Positions 15,956-24,959 are shown, counted from the stretch's first letter. The stretch: 59,405 nucleotides of DNA from an uncultured Oscillibacter sp. (GCA_910588005.1 CAJUQM010000013.1:1-59405); one strand, 5' to 3'. Program-made: numbers and translations. Notes: generated by a model not told the origin, from the sequence alone.

Positions 15956-16250
15956 CTATATCCCCGGCGGACAGGAATTTGAGGCCCTGGGCATCGTGAA
16001 GGGCACGGTGGTCCAGTCCAAGAACCTGGGCAAGGATTTCATGGCGGGCATGAAGACCCTGGTGGGCGGCGAAATCGCGGGCTACACGGAGATGCTGGTG
16101 GAGGCCCGGCAGATCGCCACCAAGCGTATGGTGGACGAGGCGGAGGCCATGGGGGCGGACGCCGTTTTGAACATCCGCTTCGGCTCCTCCGCCGTGATGC
16201 AGGGGGCCGCCGAGGTCATCGCCTACGGCACGGCGGTGAAGTTCCTGTGA
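15936..16250 (+). CDS. YbjQ/UPF0145 family protein
   Basis: This 104-residue protein of the YbjQ (DUF74) family forms a compact pentameric fold in known structures; its function is not established. The hallmark segments are GIVKGTVVQSKNLGKD, GYTEMLVEARQIATKRMVDEAEAMGADAVLNIRF and the C-terminal VIAYGTAVKF. The start ATG lies 20 bases inside the previous gene, whose EGGE codons supply the GGAGGAGA ribosome site. In a MerR-controlled operon with membrane proteins it probably belongs to an envelope or toxicant response, which is inference. Confidence 0.9.
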   Translation: MKLLNIDYIPGGQEFEALGIVKGTVVQSKNLGKDFMAGMKTLVGGEIAGYTEMLVEARQIATKRMVDEAEAMGADAVLNIRFGSSAVMQGAAEVIAYGTAVKFL

Positions 16251-16960
16251 GCGCCGTCACCTTCCTGGGGCACAGCGGCTTCCTGGTGGAACTGCCCTCG
16301 GTGACACTGCTGTTTGACTGGTGGAAAGGGGAACTCCCGGCCATAAGGCCGGGGGTCCCCCTGTACGTCTTTGCCAGCCACCGCCACGAGGATCATTTCA
16401 ATCCCCAAATTTTCGCCCTGGACGGCGGGAGCCGGGACGTCAGCTTCGTGCTGGGCCATGACATCAGGCTCAGCCCCCGGAACCTGGCGCGTTGGGGCGT
16501 CTCCCCAAGGACGGCGGAACAGTGCCATATCCTGCGGGGCGGTCAGAGCTGTACCCTGCCCCGGGCCAGAATTGAGGCCCTGTCCTCCACCGACGAGGGA
16601 GAGGCCTTCCTGGTGACGGCGGACGGGATGACCCTCTTCCACGCCGGGGACCTGAACTGGTGGCACTGGGATGGGGAGGACACGGCCTGGAACCGGAACA
16701 TGGAGGTGAACTTCAAGAGGTACACAGAGTCCCTGCGGGGACGGCGGATTGATCTTGCTATGCTCCCGCTGGACCCCCGGCTGGGGGAGGACGGCTTCCG
16801 GGGTCCTAGGCACTTTTTAGAGACAGCGGACATCTCCCGCTTTCTCCCTATGCACCAGTGGGGAGACTTCACCTTCACCGAGGCGTTTTTGACCCGTTAT
16901 CCGGAGTTTGCAGAGCAAACCGTCTCCATCGCAGGGGAGGGACAGGTGCTCCCCTTGTGA
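16247..16960 (+). CDS. Metallo-beta-lactamase fold hydrolase
   Basis: This 237-residue protein of the MBL superfamily opens with VTFLGHSGFLVEL. It has a variant metal motif SHRHEDHF (HxHxDH pattern), then AGDLNWWHW with a conserved Asp, and LPMHQWGDF near the C-terminus with a further His. It resembles the UPF0173-like branch. The substrate is unknown. It begins with GTG overlapping the ybjQ stop (GTGA), and is the last gene of the MerR operon before a long hairpin. Confidence 0.85.
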   Translation: MSAVTFLGHSGFLVELPSVTLLFDWWKGELPAIRPGVPLYVFASHRHEDHFNPQIFALDGGSRDVSFVLGHDIRLSPRNLARWGVSPRTAEQCHILRGGQSCTLPRARIEALSSTDEGEAFLVTADGMTLFHAGDLNWWHWDGEDTAWNRNMEVNFKRYTESLRGRRIDLAMLPLDPRLGEDGFRGPRHFLETADISRFLPMHQWGDFTFTEAFLTRYPEFAEQTVSIAGEGQVLPL

Positions 16961-16980
16961 AACCGCGCATACCCCTCCTT

Positions 16981-17023
16981 CCCAGCGGCCCGGCGGCTTT
17001 AAAAAATCCGCCGGGCCGCTGGG
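16981..17023 (+). terminator. Long hairpin after MerR operon
   Basis: Perfect 16-bp stem CCCAGCGGCCCGGCGG and its complement with an 11-base A/T loop. There is no T-run after it, so it may stabilise the mRNA end or act as a Rho-independent-like pause rather than a canonical terminator. Confidence 0.6.
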
Positions 17024-17077
17024 CATCTATGGAGGTGAAACTGAGGAGAATCTGGAATCTTTTATGCACTTTCCCCC

Positions 17078-17106
17078 TTTTCATCCCGGGAATTTCGTGG
17101 TATAGT
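17078..17106 (+). promoter_or_regulatory. fhs promoter
   Basis: Extended -10 TGGTATAGT (TATAGT at 17101-17106) with a weak TTTTCA 17 bases upstream, 42 bases before the fhs ATG. Confidence 0.5.
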
Positions 17107-17148
17107 CTCCCTGTGCAGAAAAGTAATACCTTTGTAGGGAGGCTGTTT

Positions 17149-18822
17149 ATGAAAATTTTGTCCGACATTGAGATCGCACAGGCGTGCGCCATGCGTCCCA
17201 TTGCCGAGATCGCTCAAGCCGCCGGCGTGGACGGCAAGTACCTGGAACTCTACGGAAACTACAAGGCCAAGGTGGATTACCGCCTTCTTCGGGAGAGTCC
17301 CCGCCCTGACGGAAAGCTGATCCTGGTTACCGCCATCAATCCCACACCCGCCGGGGAGGGCAAGACCACCACCACCGTGGGTCTGGCGGACGCCATGCGC
17401 CGCCTGGGGAAGAACACCCTGGTGGCCCTGCGGGAACCGTCCCTGGGTCCGGTATTCGGCGTAAAGGGAGGGGCCGCCGGAGGCGGACACGCCCAGGTGG
17501 TGCCTATGGAGGATATCAATCTCCACTTCACCGGGGATTTCCACGCCATCGGCGCGGCCAACAACCTTCTCGCCGCCCTGCTGGACAACCACATCCAACA
17601 GGGCAACGCCCTGGGGATCGACGTAAAGAAGATCACCTGGAGGCGCTGTGTCGACATGAACGACCGGCAGCTGCGGAACATTGTGGACGGTTTGGGAGGA
17701 CGGATGCAGGGCGTCCCCCGGGAGGACGGGTTTGACATCACCGTGGCCAGCGAGATCATGGCGGTGCTGTGCCTCTCCGCGGACATTCCGGATCTGAAAG
17801 CCCGGCTGGGCCGGATGGTGGTGGGCTATACCTACGAGGGAAAACCTGTCACCGCCCATGATCTGAAAGCTGAAGGCGCCATGGCCGCCCTTCTAAAAGA
17901 CGCGCTGAAACCCAACCTGGTCCAAACCCTGGAGGGCACCCCCGCTTTTATCCACGGCGGTCCCTTCGCCAACATTGCCCATGGCTGCAACTCCGTGATG
18001 GCCACTAAGATGGCTATGCGTCTGGCGGATTATACCGTCACCGAGGCGGGCTTCGGCGCGGATCTGGGGGCGGAGAAGTTCCTGGACATCAAATGCCGCC
18101 TGGCGGGATTGACGCCCAGCGCCGTTGTGGTGGTGGCCACGGTCCGGGCACTGAAAAACCACGGCGGTGTCGCCAAAGACGGTTTAAACGAGGAGAACCT
18201 GCCTGCCCTGGAGCGCGGCCTGCCCAACCTGCTCCAGCACGTGGACAACATCAAGAATGTGTTCGGCCTGCCCTGCGTGGTAGCCGTCAACGCCTTCCCT
18301 ACCGACACTGCTTCGGAGCTGAAATTGGTGGAGGACAAATGCCGAAAGCTGGGCGTCAACGTGGCCCTGAGCGAAGTGTGGGCCAAGGGCGGCGAGGGTG
18401 GTCTCAGTCTGGCGGAGGAGGTGGTCCGCTTGTGCGAATCGCCCAATGAATTCCGGTTTGCCTATGACGCAGAGGCCTCCATTGAGGAAAAGCTAAACTG
18501 CATCGCCCAAAAAATCTACCGCGCCAGCGGCGTGGTTCTGACCCCCGGCGCTCAAAAGCAGATGCGGGAACTGGAGGCCCTGGGCTTTGACAAGCTGCCA
18601 ATCTGCATGGCCAAGACCCAGTACTCCTTCTCCGACGATCCCGCCAAACTGGGCGCTCCCAGAGACTTCCAGCTCACGGTTCGGAATCTGAAAGTCTCTG
18701 CCGGGGCGGGGTTCCTGGTAGCCTTGACGGGAGATATCATGACCATGCCGGGCTTACCCAAGGTTCCCGCCGCAGAGAAAATCGACGTGGATGAGAACGG
18801 GAGAATCACCGGACTTTTCTAA
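17149..18822 (+). CDS. fhs: Formate-tetrahydrofolate ligase
   Basis: This 557-residue enzyme, the usual length, makes 10-formyl-THF from formate, THF and ATP. It feeds purine synthesis and the methyl branch of one-carbon metabolism (Wood-Ljungdahl in acetogens). Motifs are the P-loop-like PTPAGEGKTTTTVGLADA near residue 65, REPSLGPVFGVKGGAAGGG, FTGDFHAI, EAGFGADLGAEKF and GAGFLVALTGDIMTMPGLP at the C-terminus. The ATG at 17149 has GGGAGG 7 bases upstream and the family N-terminus; the open frame before it is not coding. No folD or other THF genes are adjacent, so an acetogenic pathway is not implied. Confidence 0.97.
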   Translation: MKILSDIEIAQACAMRPIAEIAQAAGVDGKYLELYGNYKAKVDYRLLRESPRPDGKLILVTAINPTPAGEGKTTTTVGLADAMRRLGKNTLVALREPSLGPVFGVKGGAAGGGHAQVVPMEDINLHFTGDFHAIGAANNLLAALLDNHIQQGNALGIDVKKITWRRCVDMNDRQLRNIVDGLGGRMQGVPREDGFDITVASEIMAVLCLSADIPDLKARLGRMVVGYTYEGKPVTAHDLKAEGAMAALLKDALKPNLVQTLEGTPAFIHGGPFANIAHGCNSVMATKMAMRLADYTVTEAGFGADLGAEKFLDIKCRLAGLTPSAVVVVATVRALKNHGGVAKDGLNEENLPALERGLPNLLQHVDNIKNVFGLPCVVAVNAFPTDTASELKLVEDKCRKLGVNVALSEVWAKGGEGGLSLAEEVVRLCESPNEFRFAYDAEASIEEKLNCIAQKIYRASGVVLTPGAQKQMRELEALGFDKLPICMAKTQYSFSDDPAKLGAPRDFQLTVRNLKVSAGAGFLVALTGDIMTMPGLPKVPAAEKIDVDENGRITGLF

Positions 18823-19006
18823 AGCCTTACCGGCAAATCCGACGTGCTCAGGCCGTCCCGCAGGTTTTACCGCCAGACAGTCTTTCCCTGCCGGCAGGCC
18901 TCACCGCCGATGTGAGACCCGCCCAAGACCGTTCCTGTGAGCGCTTTTTGTTAAGCTCTAAAGCTTTACACCATCTGGTATTCTTTCAACGGAAAGAAAG
19001 GGAAGT

Positions 19007-19456
19007 ATGAAAACCATCATCATCTTTGCGTCCACCCATCACGGCAACACCCAAAAAGTGGCCCGCGCCATGGCGGAAGCGGCCGGGGCCGCTCTTGTGG
19101 ACATTATGGAGTACCCCGCACCGGATCTCTCCGGCTATGACGCCGTCGGTCTGGCCTCCGGCGCCTATTTCGGCACTCTCCACCAGCGTATCCGGGATTT
19201 TGCGGAGCAGGCGGATTTCTCCCCCTCCCAGAAGGTCTTTTTAGCAACCACCTGCGGGGTTGGGTACCGGGATTACACCAGCGGCGTGAAAAAGGTGTTG
19301 GCCAAAAGGGGTGTGACCTGCCTTGGCAGCTTCCAGTGCCGGGGATATGACACCTATGGGATCTTCGGGAAGACCGGCGGCATCGCCAAGGGACATCCCA
19401 ACGAAAAGGACTGCGAGCGGGCCAAGCTCTTTATCCGGCGGATCCTGGCCATATAG
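19007..19456 (+). CDS. Flavodoxin-family protein
   Basis: This 149-residue short-chain flavodoxin-like protein has the FMN phosphate loop STHHGNTQKVARAMAEA at residues about 9-25, the VGLASGAYFG strand-loop, and a C-terminal YDTYGIFGKTGGIAKGHP segment typical of the flavodoxin-like (DUF-type) oxidoreductases of Clostridia. It would carry FMN and act as a low-potential electron carrier or small oxidoreductase; partners are unknown. AAGGGAAG precedes the ATG. It is monocistronic, ending at a terminator shared with the convergent pyk gene. Confidence 0.88.
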   Translation: MKTIIIFASTHHGNTQKVARAMAEAAGAALVDIMEYPAPDLSGYDAVGLASGAYFGTLHQRIRDFAEQADFSPSQKVFLATTCGVGYRDYTSGVKKVLAKRGVTCLGSFQCRGYDTYGIFGKTGGIAKGHPNEKDCERAKLFIRRILAI

Positions 19457-19494
19457 CGCGATACCGGATGAAACACGCTCCTCCGCACAACGCC

Positions 19495-19529
19495 AAAGGA
19501 GGCGGTACTGAAATAGTACCGCCTCCTTT
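19495..19529. terminator. Bidirectional terminator, flavodoxin/pyk
   Basis: Perfect 15-bp stem AAAGGAGGCGGTACT and its complement with a GAAAT loop. A and T flanks serve both strands. Confidence 0.92.
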
Positions 19530-19537
19530 ATTATGTT

Positions 19538-21277
19538 TTATTGCGGAAGCGTCTGCACCACACCCCGGGCACAGTCCACAGACACCAGCACGCCGTCCTC
19601 CAGCCTCTTGGTCGCGGCCACAGCTCCCACGATAACGGCCTTGTTCAAGGTCAGGCCCACTGTGGCGGCGTGGCCCTCCACGCTGGCCTCCTCACAGATC
19701 ACGGCAGAGGCCTCCCGAATATACGGCAGGAGGTCGTTGCTGGTATAGGGCACCACCAGCACGCTGCCGGAACAGAACTTCTCCGCGGCCTCCTCCACCG
19801 TGCGGCAGACGCATAACCGGCCGCTGGCCATCTGGGCGCCAATGCCCACGCCGTTAATAAGAGAACCGCCCACCTGACGCACCCGGATCATATTGGTGGT
19901 GCCGGCCACGCCTACGGGCACACCGGCGGTAACCACCACAATGTCTCCCTGTTTCACCAGTCCCGCGTCTTCCGCCGCCTGAACGGCAAAATCCACCATT
20001 TCGTCGGTGCTGCTGGCGCGGGGCATCATGATGGGTTCCACACCCCAATAGAGATTCATCTGCCGCCGGACCTGAGGGTCCAGCAGCAGCGCCACCACCG
20101 TGGTCTTTGTCCGAAAACGGCTGACCATCTGGGCAGTGGTGCCCCCCTGGCTGACTGTCAGGATGGCGTCCGCGCCGATATCCAGGGCCGTTGTGCAGGC
20201 GGCGTGGGCCGTAGCGGCGGTGATAGACATCTTCTTCCCGTCCATCTTCACCCGCTTGGAGCAGTCAATATTCGCCTCCGTCTTACAGGCAATGGCGTCC
20301 ATAGTCTGCACGGCCTCTACTGGATATCTGCCCGCCGCCGTCTCACCGGAGAGCATAATGGCGGAGGTGCCATCATAGATGGCATTGGCCACGTCGGTAA
20401 TTTCCGCCCGGGTGGGCCGGGGATTCTCCATCATAGAGTCCAGCATCTGGGTGGCGGTGATCACCGGCTTGCCACAGGCCAGACACTGTGTAATCATCTG
20501 CTTTTGGATCACGGGGATCTCCGTGAAATCCACCTCCACCCCCAGATCGCCCCGGGCCACCATCACGCCGTCCGCCACAGCCAGGATCTCCGTCAGATTG
20601 GAGATTCCCTCCTGATTTTCGATCTTGGCAATGATACGGATCTGAGAGTCCCGCTGGTCCAGCAGATGGCGGATCTCCCGCACATCGGCCGCAGAGCGGA
20701 CAAAACTGGCGGCGACAAAGTCAAAGCCCTCCTCGGCTCCAAAGAGGATATCCTCCCGGTCCCGCTGGTTCATATAGGGCATAGACAGCCGCACATTGGG
20801 AATGTTGACCCCCTTGTTGTCCTTCATAATCCCGTCATTTTCCACCCGGCAGCGAATGGAGGATATATCGGTCTCCAGCACGGTGAGGCGCACCAGGCCG
20901 TCGTCCAAGAGGATGGTGTCTCCCTCCTTCACGTCCCCGGGCAGCTCGGCATATGTAATCGCGCAGCGGTTCTCATCCCCCGCCACGTCCTCCGTGGTCA
21001 AAGTAAACTCCGCTCCGGCCCGCAGCGCAGCAGAGCCGCCGGCAAATTTCTTCAAGCGCACCTCCGGTCCCCGGGTATCCAGCATGGCCGCCACCGGCAG
21101 ATTCAGTTCTTCCCGCAGGGCCTTCAGCTGGTCCAGGCGGGCCTTGTGCTCCTCATGGCTCCCATGGGAGAAGTTGAACCGGGCCACGTTCATCCCGGAG
21201 CGCATCATCTCCCGCAGAACTCCCTCCCGGTCCGTGGCGGGTCCCAGCGTGCAGACAATTTTCGTCTTTCGCATCAT
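19538..21277 (-). CDS. pyk: Pyruvate kinase with C-terminal PEP-utilizing domain
   Basis: This 579-residue enzyme makes pyruvate and ATP from PEP in the last step of glycolysis. N-terminal RKTKIVCTLGPATD, the active-site MVARGDLGVEV and the substrate motif ITATQMLDSM are clear. The last about 110 residues form an extra PEP-utilizing (phosphohistidine-like) domain ending in EEASVEGHAATVGL, as in Bacillus and Clostridia enzymes. Two ATGs stand in tandem (21277, 21274) behind AAGGTGG; the second gives better spacing. It has its own promoter and shares a terminator with the flavodoxin. Confidence 0.97.
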   Translation of the reverse strand: MMRKTKIVCTLGPATDREGVLREMMRSGMNVARFNFSHGSHEEHKARLDQLKALREELNLPVAAMLDTRGPEVRLKKFAGGSAALRAGAEFTLTTEDVAGDENRCAITYAELPGDVKEGDTILLDDGLVRLTVLETDISSIRCRVENDGIMKDNKGVNIPNVRLSMPYMNQRDREDILFGAEEGFDFVAASFVRSAADVREIRHLLDQRDSQIRIIAKIENQEGISNLTEILAVADGVMVARGDLGVEVDFTEIPVIQKQMITQCLACGKPVITATQMLDSMMENPRPTRAEITDVANAIYDGTSAIMLSGETAAGRYPVEAVQTMDAIACKTEANIDCSKRVKMDGKKMSITAATAHAACTTALDIGADAILTVSQGGTTAQMVSRFRTKTTVVALLLDPQVRRQMNLYWGVEPIMMPRASSTDEMVDFAVQAAEDAGLVKQGDIVVVTAGVPVGVAGTTNMIRVRQVGGSLINGVGIGAQMASGRLCVCRTVEEAAEKFCSGSVLVVPYTSNDLLPYIREASAVICEEASVEGHAATVGLTLNKAVIVGAVAATKRLEDGVLVSVDCARGVVQTLPQ

Positions 21278-21330
21278 TTATACCACCTTTCTCAATGGTA
21301 ATCGTTTTTCTACCTTCTATCGCGGTTTCT

Positions 21331-21358
21331 ATTGTATCATATCCCCATCAAATGTAAA
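21331..21358 (-). promoter_or_regulatory. pyk promoter
   Basis: TTTACA (21353-21358), 16-base spacer, TACAAT (21331-21336). Confidence 0.7.
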
Positions 21359-21425
21359 TGCACAAATCCGCAAAAATACTGTACAGAAATGGGGGAGTCT
21401 CTTGACTGGGTGGAATATTCCGGTC

Positions 21426-21455
21426 AAAAAACGCGGCGGCCAAAAGCCGCCGCGC
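21426..21455 (-). terminator. Terminator after DUF1624 gene
   Basis: GCGGCGGC/GCCGCCGC hairpin followed by TTTTTT on the minus strand. Confidence 0.88.
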
Positions 21456-21470
21456 TTGATTGGGGCGTTC

Positions 21471-22241
21471 TCACACGCCTTTCAGCCACAGCACCGTCCA
21501 CAAAATACCGTAGACCACCGGCTGGTGCAGCAGATACACCGGCAAAGAACACCGCCCCAGGGCGCTGAGAAGCGGAATCCGGTTTCCGCCTGCGGGAATC
21601 CTCCGGTGATCCCGCCAGAGCCGGTTGAAAAAGTATCCCGTCAAAAACAGAAAAAACCAGGGCAGCATGGGGAAATAGTCTGTGGAATAGAAGTCTCCCG
21701 GCGGAAACCCCAAAAAGGCCGTGGCCAGATTCCGGTATAGCCACGAGGGCAGCGCCAGGAACCGCAGGCCCTCAAACCCCAAAAAGCCGCCGTTCACATT
21801 CCGCAGCAGTACAAACAGCAATCCGCTCCCCGCCAATCCCGCCCAGGAGGGGACATGGCGCAGCCCCCGCTCCAGGGGAATCATCACCAGCATACAGGTC
21901 CCCAGCAATGTCAGCACGCCAAAGACAATCCGGTTTGGGGGCATAAACAGCAGCGTCGCCGCCGTCACCAGAACACCGCCGCCAAAGACCTCCAATCCCC
22001 GCCGCAGGGGACGGCTCCCCATAGGCCAGCAAAAGCCAGAGAGCAGAATGAAGGTCCAGCAAATGCTCTGCTGCCAGGCATAGGCGGCAGCGGAGCGGTA
22101 CCAGCTCCAGTCCGCGCCGAAGATCCAGACCATATCCCAGCAGGCATGATAGGCTATCATGCTCAAAAGCGTCAGTCCCCGCAGGTTGTCCAGCGCTGCC
22201 CAGCGCCGCGGGTCTCGTTTTTTCCCCGTATACCGTCTCAC
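21471..22241 (-). CDS. DUF1624-type membrane acyltransferase-like protein
   Basis: This 256-residue polytopic protein, with about seven membrane helices, is of the heparan-alpha-glucosaminide N-acetyltransferase-like DUF1624 family. It has the hallmark RWAALDNLRGLTLLSMIAYH with the conserved Asp-Arg and His at the start of helix 1, and the LGRCSLPVYLLHQPVVYG ending. Such proteins probably move acyl groups across the membrane to sugars; no substrate is known here. The GTG at 22241 is chosen since GGAGGGG lies 5 bases upstream; the ATG at 22277 lies inside the asnS terminator. It follows asnS on the same strand. Confidence 0.85.
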   Translation of the reverse strand: MRRYTGKKRDPRRWAALDNLRGLTLLSMIAYHACWDMVWIFGADWSWYRSAAAYAWQQSICWTFILLSGFCWPMGSRPLRRGLEVFGGGVLVTAATLLFMPPNRIVFGVLTLLGTCMLVMIPLERGLRHVPSWAGLAGSGLLFVLLRNVNGGFLGFEGLRFLALPSWLYRNLATAFLGFPPGDFYSTDYFPMLPWFFLFLTGYFFNRLWRDHRRIPAGGNRIPLLSALGRCSLPVYLLHQPVVYGILWTVLWLKGV

Positions 22242-22278
22242 GGCCGCCCCTCCCTCTTGACAGTGAAAGATACACATG

Positions 22279-22307
22279 GGAAAAGGGCGGTGAAACCGCC
22301 CTTTTCC
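22279..22307 (-). terminator. asnS terminator
   Basis: Perfect 13-bp stem GGAAAAGGGCGGT and its complement with a 3-base loop, 13 bases past the asnS stop. The T-run is built into the arm (CCCTTTTCC). Confidence 0.75.
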
Positions 22308-22319
22308 GCAAAGCAGTTC

Positions 22320-23714
22320 TTAAAACTCCGCGTTGCCCACCGTGCGGGGGTGGGGCAGCACGTCCCGGATGTTGCTGATGCCGGTGAGGTACATCACCAT
22401 GCGCTCAAAGCCCAGACCGAAACCCGCGTGCCGGCAGGAACCGTAGCGCCGCAGATCACAGTACCACCAATAATCCTCCGGCTTCATGCCCAGCTCCTTG
22501 ATGCGGCCCTCCAGAATGTCCAGCCGCTCCTCCCGCTGGCTGCCGCCGATGATCTCGCCGATCCCGGGCACCAGACAGTCCGCAGCGGCCACGGTCTTCC
22601 CATCGTCGTTGAGGCGCATATAGAAGGCCTTAATCTCCTTGGGATAATCTGTGACAAAGACCGGGCGCTTGTACACCTGCTCGGTGAGGTAGCGCTCGTG
22701 CTCCGTCTGGAGGTCACAGCCCCAATAGGCCTTGTACTCGAACTTATCATTGTTCTTCTCCAGAATTTCTATGGCCTCGGTATAGCTCACTCTGCCAAAG
22801 TCAGAGGTGGCCACATGCTCCAGCCGCTCAATCAGGCCCTTGTCCACAAAGCTGTTGAAAAAGGCCATCTCGTCGGGGCAGCGCTCCATGGTCTGCCGGA
22901 TGATGAACTTAATCATGTCCTCGGCCACATCCATATCACCCTTGAGATCGGTGAAGGCCATCTCCGGCTCGATCATCCAGAATTCGGCGGCGTGGCGCTG
23001 GGTGTTGGAGTTTTCCGCCCGGAAGGTGGGGCCAAAGGTATATACATCGCCGAAGGCCATGGCGAAATTCTCCGCGTTCAGCTGGCCGGAGACCGTAAGG
23101 CTGGCGGGCCTGCCAAAAAAGTCCTGGGAGCAGTCCACCTTCCCGTCCTCCGTCAAGGGCGGGTTTTTCGGATCCAGCGTAGTGACGCGGAACATCTCGC
23201 CGGCGCCCTCACAGTCGCTGGCGGTGATAATGGGGGTGTGAACATAGACAAAGCCCCGGCTTTGGAAAAACTCGTGGATGGCGAAAGCCGCCACGCTCCG
23301 CACCCGGAAGGCGGCGGAGAACAGGTTGGTCCTGGGCCGCAGGTGCTGAATGGTCCGCAAAAACTCCACGCTGTGGCGTTTTTTCTGGAGGGGATATTCC
23401 GGAGCGGAGGTACCCTCCACCCCGATCTCCGTTGCCCTCAGCTCCAGGGGCTGCTTGGCCTCCGGGGTCAGCACCACCGCGCCGGTAACCACCAGAGCCG
23501 CACCCACGTTCTGAGCGGCAATCTCCCTATAATTCTCCAGAGCAGCGGACTCCATGACCACCTGGAGGTTCTTGAAGCAGGAACCGTCGTTCAGCTCGAT
23601 AAAGCCAAAACCCTTCAGATCCCGGATGGTGCGAACCCAGCCGCCCACGGTGACAGTCTGCCCTGCCAGGGCCTCGCTGTCGGCAAAAACCGCCGCGATT
23701 TTTGTATAGCTCAT
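22320..23714 (-). CDS. asnS: Asparaginyl-tRNA synthetase
   Basis: This 464-residue class II synthetase charges tRNA-Asn. An N-terminal OB-fold anticodon-binding domain (VTVGGWVRTIRDLKGFGFIELNDG) is followed by the class II core. Motif 2 is FRAENSNTQRHAAEFWMIEPEM and motif 3 is GFGLGFERMVMYLTG. The start at 23714 is preferred over 23729 because GGGTGA sits 7-9 bases upstream of it. No T-box leader is visible: only about 55 bases separate the -10 and the ATG. It is a single gene with a promoter and a terminator. Confidence 0.96.
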   Translation of the reverse strand: MSYTKIAAVFADSEALAGQTVTVGGWVRTIRDLKGFGFIELNDGSCFKNLQVVMESAALENYREIAAQNVGAALVVTGAVVLTPEAKQPLELRATEIGVEGTSAPEYPLQKKRHSVEFLRTIQHLRPRTNLFSAAFRVRSVAAFAIHEFFQSRGFVYVHTPIITASDCEGAGEMFRVTTLDPKNPPLTEDGKVDCSQDFFGRPASLTVSGQLNAENFAMAFGDVYTFGPTFRAENSNTQRHAAEFWMIEPEMAFTDLKGDMDVAEDMIKFIIRQTMERCPDEMAFFNSFVDKGLIERLEHVATSDFGRVSYTEAIEILEKNNDKFEYKAYWGCDLQTEHERYLTEQVYKRPVFVTDYPKEIKAFYMRLNDDGKTVAAADCLVPGIGEIIGGSQREERLDILEGRIKELGMKPEDYWWYCDLRRYGSCRHAGFGLGFERMVMYLTGISNIRDVLPHPRTVGNAEF

Positions 23715-23767
23715 AAAACATTCACCCATTTCTTATTTTTGGTGGAAAAAACGTGTTGTGATTTTTC

Positions 23768-23796
23768 ATTATATCACGATTTTTCCGCTTTTACAA
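23768..23796 (-). promoter_or_regulatory. asnS promoter
   Basis: TTGTAA (23791-23796), 17-base spacer, TATAAT (23768-23773). Confidence 0.8.
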
Positions 23797-23833
23797 GAGG
23801 GGCACTCACCTTTTGCGCCTGCTCCGGCAATCC

Positions 23834-23862
23834 TTCCCAAAAGGAGACAGGTGTGGTATGAT
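23834..23862 (+). promoter_or_regulatory. Promoter of the acetyltransferase locus
   Basis: TTCCCA, 17-base spacer, extended -10 TGGTATGAT (TATGAT at 23857-23862), 49 bases before the ATG. Confidence 0.5.
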
Positions 23863-23911
23863 ATTTTTACGAAGAGAATCACGAACCGAAATACCGAAAT
23901 GGGGTTGGTAT

Positions 23912-24371
23912 ATGATCATCACGGAAATCAGCCACAGAACGCCCGCGCTTCTGGAACAGCTGCTGGAGATCTGGGAGAGATCCGTGCGGGCGACGCACAC
24001 ATTTTTATCCGAGGCGGAGATCCTGCGCATCCGGGAGTATGTTCCATGCGCTCTCTCCCAGACACCCTGCCTGGTCACGGCAGAACTGACACCCTGCCGC
24101 CCTGTCGCCTTCATGGGTCTGGACAGGGAAAATCTGGAAATGCTGTTCGTCGCCCCGGAGGCTCGCGGGCAAGGGGATTGGGGGACAGCTGGTCCGCTGG
24201 GGAATCGAGACATACAGTCTCAGCCTGGTGGCTGTCAATGAGCAAAACCCGCAGGCCGTGGGATTTTACCGGTATATGGGCTTTCAAGTCTATCGAAGGA
24301 CCGCCTGCGACGAACAGGGTGGCCCCTATCCCCTCCTATATCTGAGGCGGCCTGAAACCGGGACCGTGTGA
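23912..24371 (+). pseudogene. GNAT acetyltransferase, frameshifted
   Basis: The frame starting at ATG 23912 encodes a GNAT protein through LEMLFVAPEARGQG and then loses the pattern. After the GGGG run at 24173-24176, the next frame continues it exactly: GIGGQLVRWGIET, VNEQNPQAVGFYRYMGF, ending at TGA 24369-24371. Removing one G would restore a protein of about 152 residues with the complete acetyl-CoA loop RGQGIGGQL. So this is a single-base insertion in a homopolymer: a recent pseudogene, a phase-variable site or a sequencing error. A plausible promoter precedes it. Confidence 0.85.
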
Positions 24372-24566
24372 GGGAGCAGTCAGCCTAATACGCCGCCGGA
24401 TAAGAGCGGCTGCGGCGATAGACGTCAAGCACAGGCATCTCAACTGGGACCCGCCCTCCCTGCATGCCGGCCGGAGGAAGATGTCCGAAAGAAAAACAGC
24501 GACTCTTTTACGCCGTTTTCCGCCGGAAATGCAGGCGAACCGGAAATGCAAAATAGAAAATCAATT

Positions 24567-24914
24567 TTACCGGATCACATTCCAATAGACCCACAGTCCT
24601 ATGGGGACGATGATTTGGAGCGCCAGAATAGCGGGAATGCCGAAGCGGAAGGTTTTGTGCAGCGTTTTGTGATGAAACACCTTCATACCCAGCAGCGCCC
24701 CCACGCTGCCGCCCAAGGCAGAGAGGAGAAACAGCGTTTTCTCCGGCACCCGCCGGGTGGACTCATGGGTCTCCTTCCGCCTGGCCTTCCATTTGTCGAA
24801 ACCAAACACGAAAAACGTGACTAAATTGATGGCCGCCAGCCACAATGCCAGCAGCCCCCAGGGGGACCCAACCACCACCCATATCAAGTCATTCCGCTCC
24901 TCCGGCAGATACAT
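24567..24914 (-). CDS. DUF1294 small membrane protein
   Basis: This 115-residue protein of the DUF1294 family has about three membrane helices. It carries the conserved FGFDKWKARR motif, the RVPEKTLFLLSALGGSVGALLGMKVFHHKT block, and a final hydrophobic helix. Its function is unknown; the family is sometimes fused to cold-shock domains, but not here. The start at 24914 is chosen for GGGAGA 7 bases upstream; an earlier in-frame ATG (24929) has no ribosome site. It stands alone on the minus strand. Confidence 0.85.
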   Translation of the reverse strand: MYLPEERNDLIWVVVGSPWGLLALWLAAINLVTFFVFGFDKWKARRKETHESTRRVPEKTLFLLSALGGSVGALLGMKVFHHKTLHKTFRFGIPAILALQIIVPIGLWVYWNVIR

Positions 24915-24959
24915 AAACTTCTCCCGCATCTCAAATAACACTGTCAGCAGCTCCTCTCA

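Noticed and set aside
16858..17148. N-terminal extension of the formate-THF ligase frame
   Set aside because: It overlaps the MBL gene, a hairpin and the fhs promoter; family length fits the start at 17149.
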